DNA of 64,000 nucleotides, taken from positions 124,001 to 188,000 of the forward strand of contig JAWKMZ010000002.1 in assembly GCA_041391965.1 (NCBI GenBank). Direction: 5' to 3'. This document shows, piece after piece, positions 1-7,584 of this stretch (the first letter of the stretch is position 1; every line of letters begins with the position of its first letter). The notes under the pieces were generated by a model. The model searched no databases. It had not been told where the DNA came from and saw only the letters and a program-made list of their open reading frames with translations. A program made the translations under genes and the position numbers. Source of the DNA: JAWKMZ01 sp041391965 (GTDB lineage: Bacteria; Bacteroidota; Bacteroidia; Flavobacteriales; Flavobacteriaceae).

Positions 1-427
1 GGTAGGTGTTGTAAAACTCTTCGTCAGATTTGGTTAGGTAAATAATGCCTTCTATTAAACCAATAATTCCCATTGCTGAAGCTCCAATACCACAAGTGAA
101 AAAACCTATAATAATAGTTACTACAAGCATAATAACACCTTCTTTAGTGTAACCTAAAATGAATTTATGAATTCCTAAAGCACCAAATAAAATACCTAAA
201 ATACCTGCAAGCACTTTTTTGTTTTCGCCTGAGGCAGTATTAAAAGCTTCTTTGGCTCCATCTGAAAATTCTTTTGCAGTTTCTTTGGCGTCATTTGCAA
301 ATTCTTTTGCTTTTTCTGAGGCTTCATCAGCAAACTCGCTGGCTTTATGAGCTGCTTTTTTAGCACCTTCTTTAGCGTCTCCTAACATATCGTTAAGGTC
401 GTCGCCTAAATTTTTTTCGTCAGACAT
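1..427 (-). CDS. TM2 domain protein with amphipathic repeat region (3' end cut by window)
   Basis: The minus-strand frame opens with ATG at 425-427 (MSDEKNLGDDLNDMLGDAKE) and stays open to the window edge, so the C-terminus is missing. Residues 17-60 are a charged, alanine-rich stretch with repeated AKEFA/AKEFS-type units, probably an amphipathic helix. A TM2 domain follows from about residue 65: KKVLAGILGILFGALGIHKF, then the LGYTKEG turn and a second hydrophobic helix with TCGIGASAMGIIGLIEGI. TM2 proteins are small membrane proteins with two helices around a conserved turn; their bacterial function is not known. The helical stretch resembles LEA or apolipoprotein-like repeats, which is a resemblance only. 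The family assignment is firm and the role is open. Confidence 0.8.
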   Translation of the reverse strand, partial: MSDEKNLGDDLNDMLGDAKEGAKKAAHKASEFADEASEKAKEFANDAKETAKEFSDGAKEAFNTASGENKKVLAGILGILFGALGIHKFILGYTKEGVIMLVVTIIIGFFTCGIGASAMGIIGLIEGIIYLTKSDEEFYNTY

Positions 428-480
428 TATAAATTTTATTTTTTGTTAGAAAACTAAAGGTACTAAAAAAAAGAATTGGA

Positions 481-867
481 TTACAAAAAGGTCTTATCTA
501 CTGGTTCCCAAAGCTCTATTTTGTTGCCTTCGTTATCAAGTATCCAAGCAAATTTGCCATAATCGTATTCTTCCATTTTACCAACTATTGTTACGCCTTC
601 CTTTTTTAGAGTTTCTAAAAGTTCAATCAAATTTTCAACTCGATAATTGAACATAAAATCTTTTTTTGAAGGCTCATAATATTTGGTGTCTTCTGCAAAT
701 GGGCTCCATTGGGTTGAGCAATCATTGCCTTCTTTGTCTTTCCACCAAAAGGTGCATCCATAATCGTCTGTATTAAAACCTAAATGGGTTTTGTACCAAT
801 TTTTTGTGGCTTTTGGATCTTTGGTTTTAAAGAACAAACCACCAATACCTGTGACTCTTTTTTTCAT
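481..867 (-). CDS. VOC (glyoxalase/bleomycin-resistance fold) family protein
   Basis: This 128-residue protein has the layout of a single vicinal-oxygen-chelate module. It opens with VTGIGGLFFKTKDPKATKNW, a beta strand followed by the NWYKTHLGF helix. The C-terminal strand is FAWILDNEGNKIELWEP, where the IELWEP glutamate is the usual metal ligand of the fold. VOC proteins include glyoxalase I, dioxygenases and antibiotic-binding proteins, and the substrate cannot be inferred here. The ATG at 865-867 starts the protein a few residues before the first strand, as expected. It stands between the TM2 gene and a DUF1801 gene, all on the minus strand but with gaps of 50-90 bases, so operon membership is uncertain. 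Confidence 0.8.
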   Translation of the reverse strand: MKKRVTGIGGLFFKTKDPKATKNWYKTHLGFNTDDYGCTFWWKDKEGNDCSTQWSPFAEDTKYYEPSKKDFMFNYRVENLIELLETLKKEGVTIVGKMEEYDYGKFAWILDNEGNKIELWEPVDKTFL

Positions 868-950
868 AATTAGTTGTTTTCATTTTTACAAAGGCAAAAA
901 TCTATTTTAATTAAACTATAGTTAATAGCTACAAAGTTTTTAAGACTTTG

Positions 951-1415
951 CTATATTTTATTTTTTTTAAAATTAGATTCATAAGTACCAATCCAATCAT
1001 CAACACTCATTTTAGTCGCTAATTCGCCAATAAGTTCAAAAGGAATGTCGTCTAAATGTTTAAAACGAATACAACTTTTTCCCATATCCAATTTGCGCTT
1101 GGAGTATTTTGGATATTCTGCAACAAACCAATCATACAATTCTTGTTTGGCATAAATTCCCATATGATATAACGCTACAAAGTTTTTTTGTGAGGCAATA
1201 TTTATAAATGGTAAAGGTAGCTCTGGAGTGCAATGATATCCATTTGGATATTTAGAATGTGGCACCACATAACCTATCATGCCATAACTTATAGTTTCTT
1301 TAAAACCTTCTGGCAAGTTTTTGTTGATAATTTGCCTTAGTTTTTTAAATGTATCTTGCCGTTCTTCGGGAAGTTGACTTATGTAATTTTCTGGTGAATC
1401 TGCTTTGTATTGCAT
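951..1415 (-). CDS. DUF1801 (YdhG-like) domain protein
   Basis: About 154 residues. The N-terminus MQYKADSPENYISQLPEERQ and the later ETISYGMIGYVVP and LYHMGIYA blocks match the DUF1801 family, small alpha/beta proteins of unknown function that often occur with stress or regulatory genes. An upstream ATG exists 57 bases earlier, but it would add 19 residues and run into the dehydrogenase gene upstream. The chosen ATG at 1413-1415 starts right at the family N-terminus and leaves a 25-base gap. The protein ends in a lysine-rich tail (NFKKNKI). It is probably cotranscribed with the dehydrogenase, but no functional link is evident. Confidence 0.75.
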   Translation of the reverse strand: MQYKADSPENYISQLPEERQDTFKKLRQIINKNLPEGFKETISYGMIGYVVPHSKYPNGYHCTPELPLPFINIASQKNFVALYHMGIYAKQELYDWFVAEYPKYSKRKLDMGKSCIRFKHLDDIPFELIGELATKMSVDDWIGTYESNFKKNKI

Positions 1416-1440
1416 CTGCAAATATTTAGATTCTATAAAG

Positions 1441-2376
1441 TTAGCAAAATTTTGCTTTAATCTTATGAACAATAGTTTGTGCTAATTTTTCTTTGCTTTC
1501 TACTGTCCAACCAGCAATATGTGGTGTTAAAAGTACATGTTCAGATTTAATAAGATATTCAAAGGCTTCTGGCATTTTTGATGTAAACATATCTTCAAAC
1601 GATGCTTTTTCGTATTCTAAAACATCTAAACCAGCACCAAGAATTTTCCCAGATTGTAAAGCTGCAACCAAATGGTCAGTCACTACGCTTTTGCCACGTG
1701 CTGTATTGATAAACCAAAACGATTTTTTAAACGCATTAATAAATTCGGTATTTATCATGCCTAAAGTTAAAGCAGTTTGTGGGGTGTGCAAGCTTACCAC
1801 ATCAACTTTATCTTGAAATTCTTTAAGGGTTACTTGTTTAGCATGAGCATCTTCAACATCTGGTTTTATATCATAACATAATACGTCAACCTCAAAACCG
1901 CGTAATTTTTTGGCAAAGGCTTTTCCCATATTACCATAACCTATAATACCAACGGTTTTGCCATCCAATTCTAAACCTCTGTTGGCTTCGCGTAGCCATT
2001 TCCCATTTCGTACTTCTTGGTCTGCTTTATTCAATTTATTAAAAAGCGAAAGCAGCATGCCCAAAGCATGTTCGCCAACCGCATTTCTATTGCCTTCAGG
2101 TGATGCAATAAGTGTAATACCTTTTTGCTTGGCATATTCACAATCTATATTTTCTAATCCTGCACCAACACGACCAATAAATTTTAAATTGGTTGCAGCA
2201 TCAAAAAATGCTTTGTCAATTGTAAAACGACTTCTTAAAATAATGCCATCGTAATGTTGAATTTTTGATTCGATACTTTCTTTTGAAGAGGTGTAATCTT
2301 CATCATTTATAAATCCTAAACCATTAAGCTGATTAATGAGTAATGGATGATTGGTATCGAGGTGAAGGATTTTCAT
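1441..2376 (-). CDS. NAD-dependent D-2-hydroxyacid dehydrogenase, SerA-like
   Basis: This 311-residue protein has the two-domain D-isomer-specific 2-hydroxyacid dehydrogenase layout. The NAD-binding motif is GIIGYGNMGKAF at about residues 143-154 (G146, G148, G151). The catalytic set is visible: Arg in NTARGKSVV, Glu in LDVLEYE, and His in LTPHIAGWT near the C-terminus. It lacks the ACT regulatory domain of long phosphoglycerate dehydrogenases. SerA in Bacteroidota usually sits next to serC, which is absent here, so this could be a phosphoglycerate dehydrogenase or a glyoxylate/hydroxypyruvate-type reductase. The enzyme class is secure and the substrate is not. Confidence 0.85.
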   Translation of the reverse strand: MKILHLDTNHPLLINQLNGLGFINDEDYTSSKESIESKIQHYDGIILRSRFTIDKAFFDAATNLKFIGRVGAGLENIDCEYAKQKGITLIASPEGNRNAVGEHALGMLLSLFNKLNKADQEVRNGKWLREANRGLELDGKTVGIIGYGNMGKAFAKKLRGFEVDVLCYDIKPDVEDAHAKQVTLKEFQDKVDVVSLHTPQTALTLGMINTEFINAFKKSFWFINTARGKSVVTDHLVAALQSGKILGAGLDVLEYEKASFEDMFTSKMPEAFEYLIKSEHVLLTPHIAGWTVESKEKLAQTIVHKIKAKFC

Positions 2377-2769
2377 ATAGCAATATAAGTTATTAACAAT
2401 TGTGCATTACGGTTTTTCCATACTATTTAGTATTGATAAGGTCTGATCAAGGCACTAATTTAAAGTATAATTTTTAATATAAAAAAACAACCTTAAAATT
2501 TGGTTTTTAATGTTTTTTTTTTTGTAGTTTTATATCATTAGCAAAAATAATACTCCCTAAAAACATAGCAAAGTTATAATTTTATTCACGTAGCCTATGT
2601 AAATTCCTTTTGTAAAAAAGAGAAAGCTCCTACAAAGTAGAAGCTCCTCACAGTTCGTCAAAAAACTGGTTAAACATTACATTTAACTTTACAAAAGTAA
2701 CATTTTTATTTTTCATAATTGTTTTAGATGTAATGTTTAATCTTCATTATTAATTTTAATTTAAACATT
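2377..2769. other. 393-base intergenic region between divergent genes
   Basis: This AT-rich stretch separates the minus-strand dehydrogenase from the plus-strand lipoprotein gene. No convincing protein gene is visible. It holds a hairpin followed on the minus strand by a T-run (2611-2646), a second short hairpin (2651-2668), and three copies of TTAAACATTA close to the lipoprotein start; these are listed separately. No full TTTG-N19-TAnnTTTG promoter was found for either flanking gene. Confidence 0.6.
2612..2686 (-). ncRNA. candidate small RNA or orphan terminator
   Basis: On the minus strand, GAGCTTCTAC-TTT-GTAGGAGCTT (2646-2624) forms a 10-bp stem with a 3-base loop and two G-U pairs, followed by TCTCTTTTTT. 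It works as a terminator only on this strand, where no gene lies upstream. A second stem, CAGTT/AACTG (2651-2668), precedes it. A -7-like TACTTTTG is at 2699-2692 on the same strand, but there is no good -33 box. A transcript of about 75 bases is therefore possible. This rests on structure alone and matches no family I can name with confidence. Confidence 0.22.
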
Positions 2770-2770
2770 A
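2670..2770 (+). repeat. three copies of TTAAACATTA, operator-like
   Basis: TTAAACATTA occurs at 2670-2679 and 2761-2770 in direct orientation and at 2731-2740 inverted. The first two sites extend to a perfect 13-bp inverted repeat (TTAAACATTACAT at 2670-2682 and ATGTAATGTTTAA at 2728-2740). The third copy ends on the first base of the lipoprotein ATG. The arrangement would suit a dimeric regulator or an mRNA stem-loop, but in AT-rich DNA partial chance occurrence is possible. Confidence 0.4.
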
Positions 2771-3852
2771 TGAAAAACATATTTAAAATGTCACTTGTTT
2801 TTTTATTAGTCTTGTTTTGCTCTTGTGAAAAAGATAATATTACAGAAGCTCCAGCCAATGCATTGGTTCCAACTAAAGGGATAAGGTTTATACCAAACAA
2901 TTCAACTACTAACAGAACTTCAGTAGTAAATGGGATGTTAGCATTTGATGATGTTGCCACATTTTTAAGTACTATTGAAACTTTAGCTAATGATGCTGAG
3001 GCTTATGACGATGATTTTGTTGCTAAATGGAATTATTTGAGTGATGACGATTTAGAAGCAAAAGAAATTGAGTTAGGACATAATCCTGACCAACCTTTGG
3101 TCGATTTTGAAAATCAGTTTAGTGGGTTTACCTCGTTAAGAAAAACTATTGAAGTTCAATTGGATAACTTGATAAAAAACGAAACACTTAACGATACAAA
3201 TGATCCTGATGACCATTTTATTATGGATAATGAAGTTAGGACTGTTTTAAATGCTGATGCACAAGTAATGATTGGACACTCTCTATTTCAAATGACTATG
3301 TTTGGTTATGTAGAAGTTACAGATGGCGATTTTAACACTTTGGCTTTGGTTGCAAGCTCTGATGCGTCAACCCTTAATTTGCCAAATGTGGTTATAAGTG
3401 GAGGCTATTATGGTAGTAGTTCTGGTAATAATACACAAACAACACCTCCAGGAACACCAACAGATTGCAGAACGGATTACTATGAAATTAACTATAAAAC
3501 CACTTCGAGTAACAGACGTATTAAAGGTATTCAAAAACTAAAAGGACAAAATGGAATTTGGGGTTCTAAAATAAAAGCCAAAACCAAATACCAAAAGAAA
3601 CGTTGGTGGGGTGGATGGACTTCTAAAAGAACCACTATTACGGCAACAATTGATGGTCAGGCATTTAATCAAAACTGTGCTCAACCTTCTGTTCCATTTA
3701 AAACAAAAACAAAAAGAAAACATAAGGTTAAAGTTACAGTAACTGTTCCTGCCTCTGCTAATTTTTGGTATAAAACGAAATATCATGAGTTAAAAACAAT
3801 TCATAAAAAGGATGGTAATAACAATATTATTGATGATTATTTTTATGAATAA
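2770..3852 (+). CDS. putative lipoprotein of unknown function
   Basis: This 360-residue protein starts with a lipoprotein signal (MKNIFKMSLVFLLVLFCSC, lipidated Cys at 19), so it should be anchored to a membrane outside the cytoplasm. Residues 50-200 are acidic and largely helical. A Gly/Ser/Thr/Pro-rich linker (about 217-236, SSSGNNTQTTPPGTP) leads to a strongly basic, aromatic C-terminal region of about 125 residues with KKRWWGGWTSKR and KTKTKRKHKVKVTVTV. Two cysteines flank that region (DCRTDYYEIN and FNQNC) and may form a disulfide. No family is recognised. The C-terminal part looks like a beta-rich domain able to bind an acidic partner, which is inference. It is followed by a terminator and two predicted barrel genes on the same strand. 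Confidence 0.75.
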   Translation: MKNIFKMSLVFLLVLFCSCEKDNITEAPANALVPTKGIRFIPNNSTTNRTSVVNGMLAFDDVATFLSTIETLANDAEAYDDDFVAKWNYLSDDDLEAKEIELGHNPDQPLVDFENQFSGFTSLRKTIEVQLDNLIKNETLNDTNDPDDHFIMDNEVRTVLNADAQVMIGHSLFQMTMFGYVEVTDGDFNTLALVASSDASTLNLPNVVISGGYYGSSSGNNTQTTPPGTPTDCRTDYYEINYKTTSSNRRIKGIQKLKGQNGIWGSKIKAKTKYQKKRWWGGWTSKRTTITATIDGQAFNQNCAQPSVPFKTKTKRKHKVKVTVTVPASANFWYKTKYHELKTIHKKDGNNNIIDDYFYE

Positions 3853-3871
3853 ATTTTAGTTTTACAAATAA

Positions 3872-3904
3872 GCCGAAGCACTATTGCTTCGGCTTTCATT
3901 TTTT
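3872..3904 (+). terminator. intrinsic terminator after the lipoprotein gene
   Basis: A perfect 9-bp stem (GCCGAAGCA, loop CTAT, TGCTTCGGC) is followed by TTTCATTTTTT. It lies 20 bases after the lipoprotein stop and ends just before the next gene's start, so the two genes may be separate units or joined by read-through. Confidence 0.85.
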
Positions 3905-3914
3905 AGACACATAT

Positions 3915-4691
3915 ATGAAATATTTAATAATATTGGTTTTTTATTTAGAATCTCTAAATGTAACTTCTCAAAATGATAGTTTGCCAACATCATTTTTTAA
4001 CGAGTATTCCAAGTTTTCTGTTCATTTAGGGGTTTCAAAGTATGTAGGTTCTGAGACTTCCGAACTTCCATCAACTTTGGAATATCGATTAAAAGAATTT
4101 ATATCTCCTGTTTTAGGGATTGATTATGATATTTTTCAAAAAAACAATTTTAATTTTAAGTTAGGTTTAAATTTAACTTTAATGCGAGATATTGAATGGA
4201 TATATCTTAGTCAATCAGAAACAGGCTATGCTTTTGATTACATTTCTTTTTCTGAAACAAGTACTGATGGTCAATGGCGTTTAAGTTTGCCAATTACAAC
4301 AGAATATATTTTAAATTCAGGAAAGAATAAAATTTCTTTTAATAGTAGTTTAATTATAGGCTACCATAAAAGTGATGGGTTAGGATATTCTGAGTTTGGT
4401 ACTGTAACTGAAGACGATAGAATAGTGCAATTGGAATCTACTTATGGACAAAAAACAGCTCCTTGGTATTTTAATGGACAAGTAGGTGTTGGCATGTATT
4501 TTCCGTTTAAAGGTTGGATGTTGCGTACCAACGTATATTACAATTTGGCGTTTCAAAAACTGTATGAAGGTGAGTTTGAGTTTAAAAACCTACAACAGTC
4601 ACCAGACACGTCTGGTAAGTTGAGTTTTAAAGGCAACTCTTTTGGTGTTGAGTTTTCTATTTATTTGGCGAAGAAAAAGAAAAAGCAATAA
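3915..4691 (+). CDS. predicted outer-membrane beta-barrel protein
   Basis: A 258-residue protein with an N-terminal signal (MKYLIILVFYLESLNVTSQ, predicted cleavage before NDSLP). The rest is made of alternating-hydrophobicity strands with aromatic ends, for example FNFKLGLNLTLMRDIEW, RLSLPITTEYIL, KISFNSSLIIGY, FNGQVGVGMYFPF and LRTNVYYNLAF, ending in FGVEFSIYLAKKKKKQ. This is the pattern of a small porin-like outer-membrane barrel of the kind common in Bacteroidota. The lysine tail after the last strand is unusual for a barrel. No specific family is recognised. The next barrel gene follows after 8 bases, so the two are very likely cotranscribed. Confidence 0.7.
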   Translation: MKYLIILVFYLESLNVTSQNDSLPTSFFNEYSKFSVHLGVSKYVGSETSELPSTLEYRLKEFISPVLGIDYDIFQKNNFNFKLGLNLTLMRDIEWIYLSQSETGYAFDYISFSETSTDGQWRLSLPITTEYILNSGKNKISFNSSLIIGYHKSDGLGYSEFGTVTEDDRIVQLESTYGQKTAPWYFNGQVGVGMYFPFKGWMLRTNVYYNLAFQKLYEGEFEFKNLQQSPDTSGKLSFKGNSFGVEFSIYLAKKKKKQ

Positions 4692-4699
4692 AAAAAACG

Positions 4700-5215
4700 A
4701 TGATAAAATTAATTGCTTGTCTGTTGTTTAGTCTTTCTGTTTTTGGACAGACAGAAAACACAACGTTTATAAACAAAACAAAAAACAAAGACAGTGTGTC
4801 AGAAAACATACATTTGTTAGGCTATCAATTTTATGAAGGTGGTTTTACAAGCACTAAAATATCCAATAAGTTGCACTTAGAGTTTGGGTTGCTACATACC
4901 AATATTGATGGCTATAAAATAATTGAAATGCCTATTTTGTTAAAACAAGATTTTGGCAACAAGTTTCATGCTTTTTTTGGTTCAAAATTTAATGTGGTTA
5001 TAAACAATGGGTTGTCCACTTTACAGTTTTCTGACCAAGCATCAAGCAATTTTGGAGTCTCTTTAGAATTGGGTTTGCAATATGATGTCAACCAAAATTT
5101 TATGCTCGAAATGCGTTATTCTTTGCCTATAAATGCACAACAATCTAATTATCCATCTATTATGGATTTTAACAGTTCGGGTTTGTTTAGGCTTGGTTCG
5201 GGTTTTAAATTTTGA
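4700..5215 (+). CDS. small predicted outer-membrane beta-barrel protein
   Basis: 171 residues with a clear signal peptide (MIKLIACLLFSLSVFGQ, cleavage after FGQ). The mature part alternates hydrophobic and polar residues in short strands (KLHLEFGLLHTNI, FHAFFGSKFNVVI, FGVSLELGLQYDV, FMLEMRYSLPI) and ends with FRLGSGFKF, a C-terminal aromatic typical of outer-membrane barrels. It is shorter than the preceding barrel and begins 8 bases after it. The family is an unassigned PorT/OmpA-barrel-like type, and the function is unknown. Confidence 0.7.
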   Translation: MIKLIACLLFSLSVFGQTENTTFINKTKNKDSVSENIHLLGYQFYEGGFTSTKISNKLHLEFGLLHTNIDGYKIIEMPILLKQDFGNKFHAFFGSKFNVVINNGLSTLQFSDQASSNFGVSLELGLQYDVNQNFMLEMRYSLPINAQQSNYPSIMDFNSSGLFRLGSGFKF

Positions 5216-5230
5216 GCCATTTTATTTTTG

Positions 5231-5310
5231 CATTAGCGATAGCAACGGCATCCTTTTCTTTTATTTTTTTAAAAGAAAAGATAAAGTGGATAGCGCGACC
5301 TGAAAAGGGA
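5231..5310. repeat. structured intergenic element between convergent genes
   Basis: Between a plus-strand barrel gene and minus-strand mgtE lies a perfect 10-bp stem (CTTTTCTTTT 5253-5262, AAAAGAAAAG 5271-5280). It is flanked by GCGATAGC...GGCATCC on the left and GTGGATAGCGCGACC on the right; ATCC/GGAT extends the pairing across a bulge. From memory, very similar blocks (GGCATCC-stem-GGATAGC-CGACC) recur in intergenic regions of Flavobacteriaceae. No T-run follows the stem on either strand, so it is not a standard terminator. Confidence 0.5.
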
Positions 5311-5319
5311 ATGCCCAAA

Positions 5320-6693
5320 TTAAAAACCAAGAATTGTTTTAGCAATTAAAAAGTAGATTAAAATACCAAAAATATCATTGCTTGTGGTGATAAATGGTCC
5401 TGTTGCGATGGCTGGATCAACACCTCTGCTATCTAAAAATATAGGAATAAAGGTGCCAATAATAGCTGCTAAAATAATAACGGTTATAATGGCAACACCA
5501 ATGGTTGCTGATACTAAATAGGTTGTATGAAAAAAGAAATGGCTAATGATAAGGACAATAAATGCTATGGCAATGCCATTGACCAAACCTAAGGCGAACT
5601 CTTTAAAAAGACGTTTTAAAATTTCGCCTTTGATAGAATCGTTAGCCAATCCTTGAACTACAATGGCAGACGATTGTACACCAACATTACCAGCAGTTGC
5701 TTGGATGAGTGGAATAAAACTCAGTAAAATAGCAAATTTTGAAAGTTCGCCTTGAAAGCTATTGATAATGGTTGCAGCGCCAAGTCCTCCAAAAACACCA
5801 ATCAAAAGCCAAGGTAAACGTGCTTTGGTGAGTTTCCAAATGCTGTCATCGGCTTCGACGTCTTGAGAGATACCTGCTGCCAATTGGTAGTCTTTTTCGG
5901 CTTCTTCTTTAATGACATCCACAATATCATCAATTGTAATTCTACCAAGAAGGGTTTGGTTGTCATCAACCACAGGAATAGCTTCTAAGTCATATTTTTG
6001 CATCACTTTGGCAACATCTTCTACATCGTCATGTACGTTTACATAATCGACACTTGAAATGTAAATGTCTGCAATTTTTTGGTCACTTTTTGCAGTAATC
6101 AAATCTTTTAATGAGAGGCGACCTATTAATTTTTCTTGTTTGTTAACCACATAAATGGAGTGTACTCTGGTAACATTTTCGGCTTGTCCACGTATTCTGC
6201 GCAAGCAACCTGCAACGGTCCAGGTTTCATAAACTTTTACCAATTCTTTTGCCATGAGTCCACCTGCAGTATCTTCGTCATAGGCTAAAAGTTCTCTAAT
6301 TTCGGCTTTATGGTCTTCGTCTTCAATTTGCGAAATAACCTCATGTTGTCTGTGTTCTGGTAGCTCAGAAATAATATCAGCAGCATCATCTGTGTCAAGT
6401 TCTTCAATTTCATCAGCTATTTCTTTTGCAGAAAGATTTTTTAAAACCTTTTCTCTATTGTCTTCATCTAACTCCATTAAAACTCCTGAGGTGGTTTCAG
6501 AATCTAATAGTTTGATGATGTACATGGCTTCATCTAAATCCAGTTCATCAAGAATTTCTGCAATATCAGCATAGTGAAACTCGTTTAAAAGGACTTTGAG
6601 TTCTTTATCTTTTTTTGATTCGATAAGAATTTCAACTTTTTCTACAAGTTCATCAGTAAGCTCAAATTGGATGTTTTCTCTTTCTTCTGACAC
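5320..6693 (-). CDS. mgtE: MgtE magnesium transporter
   Basis: 457 residues, the normal MgtE length. The order is an acidic MgtE N domain (about 1-125, repeated ELDLDEA/ELDTDDAADIISEL-type helices), a pair of CBS domains (about 135-255, with VHSIYVVNKQEKLIGRLSLK and LEAIPVVDDNQTLLGRITID), a plug helix, and five membrane helices from about 285. The signature AGNVGVQSSAI and the last-helix TTSNDIFGI are present. MgtE is a Mg2+ channel in the inner membrane, gated by Mg2+ binding to the acidic cytosolic domains. The start codon is GTG at 6691-6693. rsmA lies 22 bases upstream on the same strand, so rsmA-mgtE is a likely operon, an arrangement I recall from other Flavobacteriaceae. Confidence 0.95.
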   Translation of the reverse strand: MSEERENIQFELTDELVEKVEILIESKKDKELKVLLNEFHYADIAEILDELDLDEAMYIIKLLDSETTSGVLMELDEDNREKVLKNLSAKEIADEIEELDTDDAADIISELPEHRQHEVISQIEDEDHKAEIRELLAYDEDTAGGLMAKELVKVYETWTVAGCLRRIRGQAENVTRVHSIYVVNKQEKLIGRLSLKDLITAKSDQKIADIYISSVDYVNVHDDVEDVAKVMQKYDLEAIPVVDDNQTLLGRITIDDIVDVIKEEAEKDYQLAAGISQDVEADDSIWKLTKARLPWLLIGVFGGLGAATIINSFQGELSKFAILLSFIPLIQATAGNVGVQSSAIVVQGLANDSIKGEILKRLFKEFALGLVNGIAIAFIVLIISHFFFHTTYLVSATIGVAIITVIILAAIIGTFIPIFLDSRGVDPAIATGPFITTSNDIFGILIYFLIAKTILGF

Positions 6694-6715
6694 TTTTTGA
6701 AATTTTTAAGAGGTT

Positions 6716-7501
6716 CTACAGATCGCTTTCAATTAATTGTGTAAGTGTTATAAATTGTATTACACTTAATTGTTCTGGACGTTGGTCAAAGATAACATTT
6801 GCTTTTAAATTATTTGATAAATTGAATGTTTTTAAACTGTTGCGCAGTGTTTTTCGGCGTTGTTGAAAGGCGGTTTTGACCACGTTAAAAAACAAGGTTT
6901 CATCACAGGCGAGTTTGTAATTTTTTTTTCTGGTTAAAAGTAATACACCAGAATCTACTTTTGGTGGTGGATTAAAAACCGTTGGTGGCACAGTAAATAA
7001 ATAGGAAGCGTCATAAAAAGCTTGTGTTAAAACCGATAAAATGCCATATACTTTGCTGCCTTCTTTTGAGCAAATACGTTGTGCAACTTCTTTTTGGAAC
7101 ATGCCTGAAAATTCAGGAATTTGGTTGCGCATTTCTAAAGTTTTAAATAAAATTTGTGATGAAATGTTGTAGGGAAAATTTCCGATAATGGCAAAAGGAT
7201 CCTCTTTAAAAACCTGAGTTAAATCGTACTTTAAAAAGTCTTTTTCAATAATTCGGTCTGCTAAATGAAGGTAATTGGCTTTTAGGTAGTCAACGGATTC
7301 TGTATCAATTTCAATGACATGCGTTGTAATGTCTTTTTTGAGCAGATACTTGGTTAAAACACCCATTCCTGGGCCAATTTCGAGTACGTGTTTGTAGCCT
7401 TTATATGTTAAAGAGTTTGCTATTTTTTCAGCAATTGTCTCATCCGTTAAAAAGTGTTGTCCTAAATGTTTTTTTGCTTTTACTTGAAAATCTTTTGCCA
7501 C
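6716..7501 (-). CDS. rsmA: 16S rRNA (adenine(1518)-N(6)/adenine(1519)-N(6))-dimethyltransferase
   Basis: The 261-residue protein begins with KAKKHLGQHFLTD, the family signature. The SAM-binding motif is VLEIGPGMGVLTKYLL, and the catalytic motif IV is GNFPYNISSQIL (N-F-P-Y). The C-terminal domain with FNPPPKVDSGVL and FQQRRKTLRNSL is also present. RsmA (KsgA) dimethylates two adenines in helix 45 of 16S rRNA during late 30S assembly. The only plausible start is GTG at 7499-7501, a few residues before the conserved N-terminus. Confidence 0.95.
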   Translation of the reverse strand: MAKDFQVKAKKHLGQHFLTDETIAEKIANSLTYKGYKHVLEIGPGMGVLTKYLLKKDITTHVIEIDTESVDYLKANYLHLADRIIEKDFLKYDLTQVFKEDPFAIIGNFPYNISSQILFKTLEMRNQIPEFSGMFQKEVAQRICSKEGSKVYGILSVLTQAFYDASYLFTVPPTVFNPPPKVDSGVLLLTRKKNYKLACDETLFFNVVKTAFQQRRKTLRNSLKTFNLSNNLKANVIFDQRPEQLSVIQFITLTQLIESDL

Positions 7502-7584
7502 AAATACACGAATATTTTTTGTTAAGCTGCTAAGGTGGAAAGTTACTTCTTTTAGCGGTCTTTTGTCTATTTTTTCTTACTCAA

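Noticed and set aside
1416..1472. Longer start for the DUF1801 protein
   Set aside because: It overlaps the dehydrogenase gene and adds residues not typical of the family.
1493..2254. Plus-strand ORFs opposite the dehydrogenase
   Set aside because: The minus-strand protein has clear NAD-binding and catalytic motifs; the opposite frames show nothing recognisable.
2724..2960. 78-codon minus-strand ORF across the lipoprotein start
   Set aside because: It is antisense to the signal peptide region of a well-formed lipoprotein gene and shows no protein family features.
5253..5280. Ordinary terminator for mgtE or the barrel gene
   Set aside because: The stem is A/T-only and has no T-run after it on either strand; it is listed as a structured element instead.
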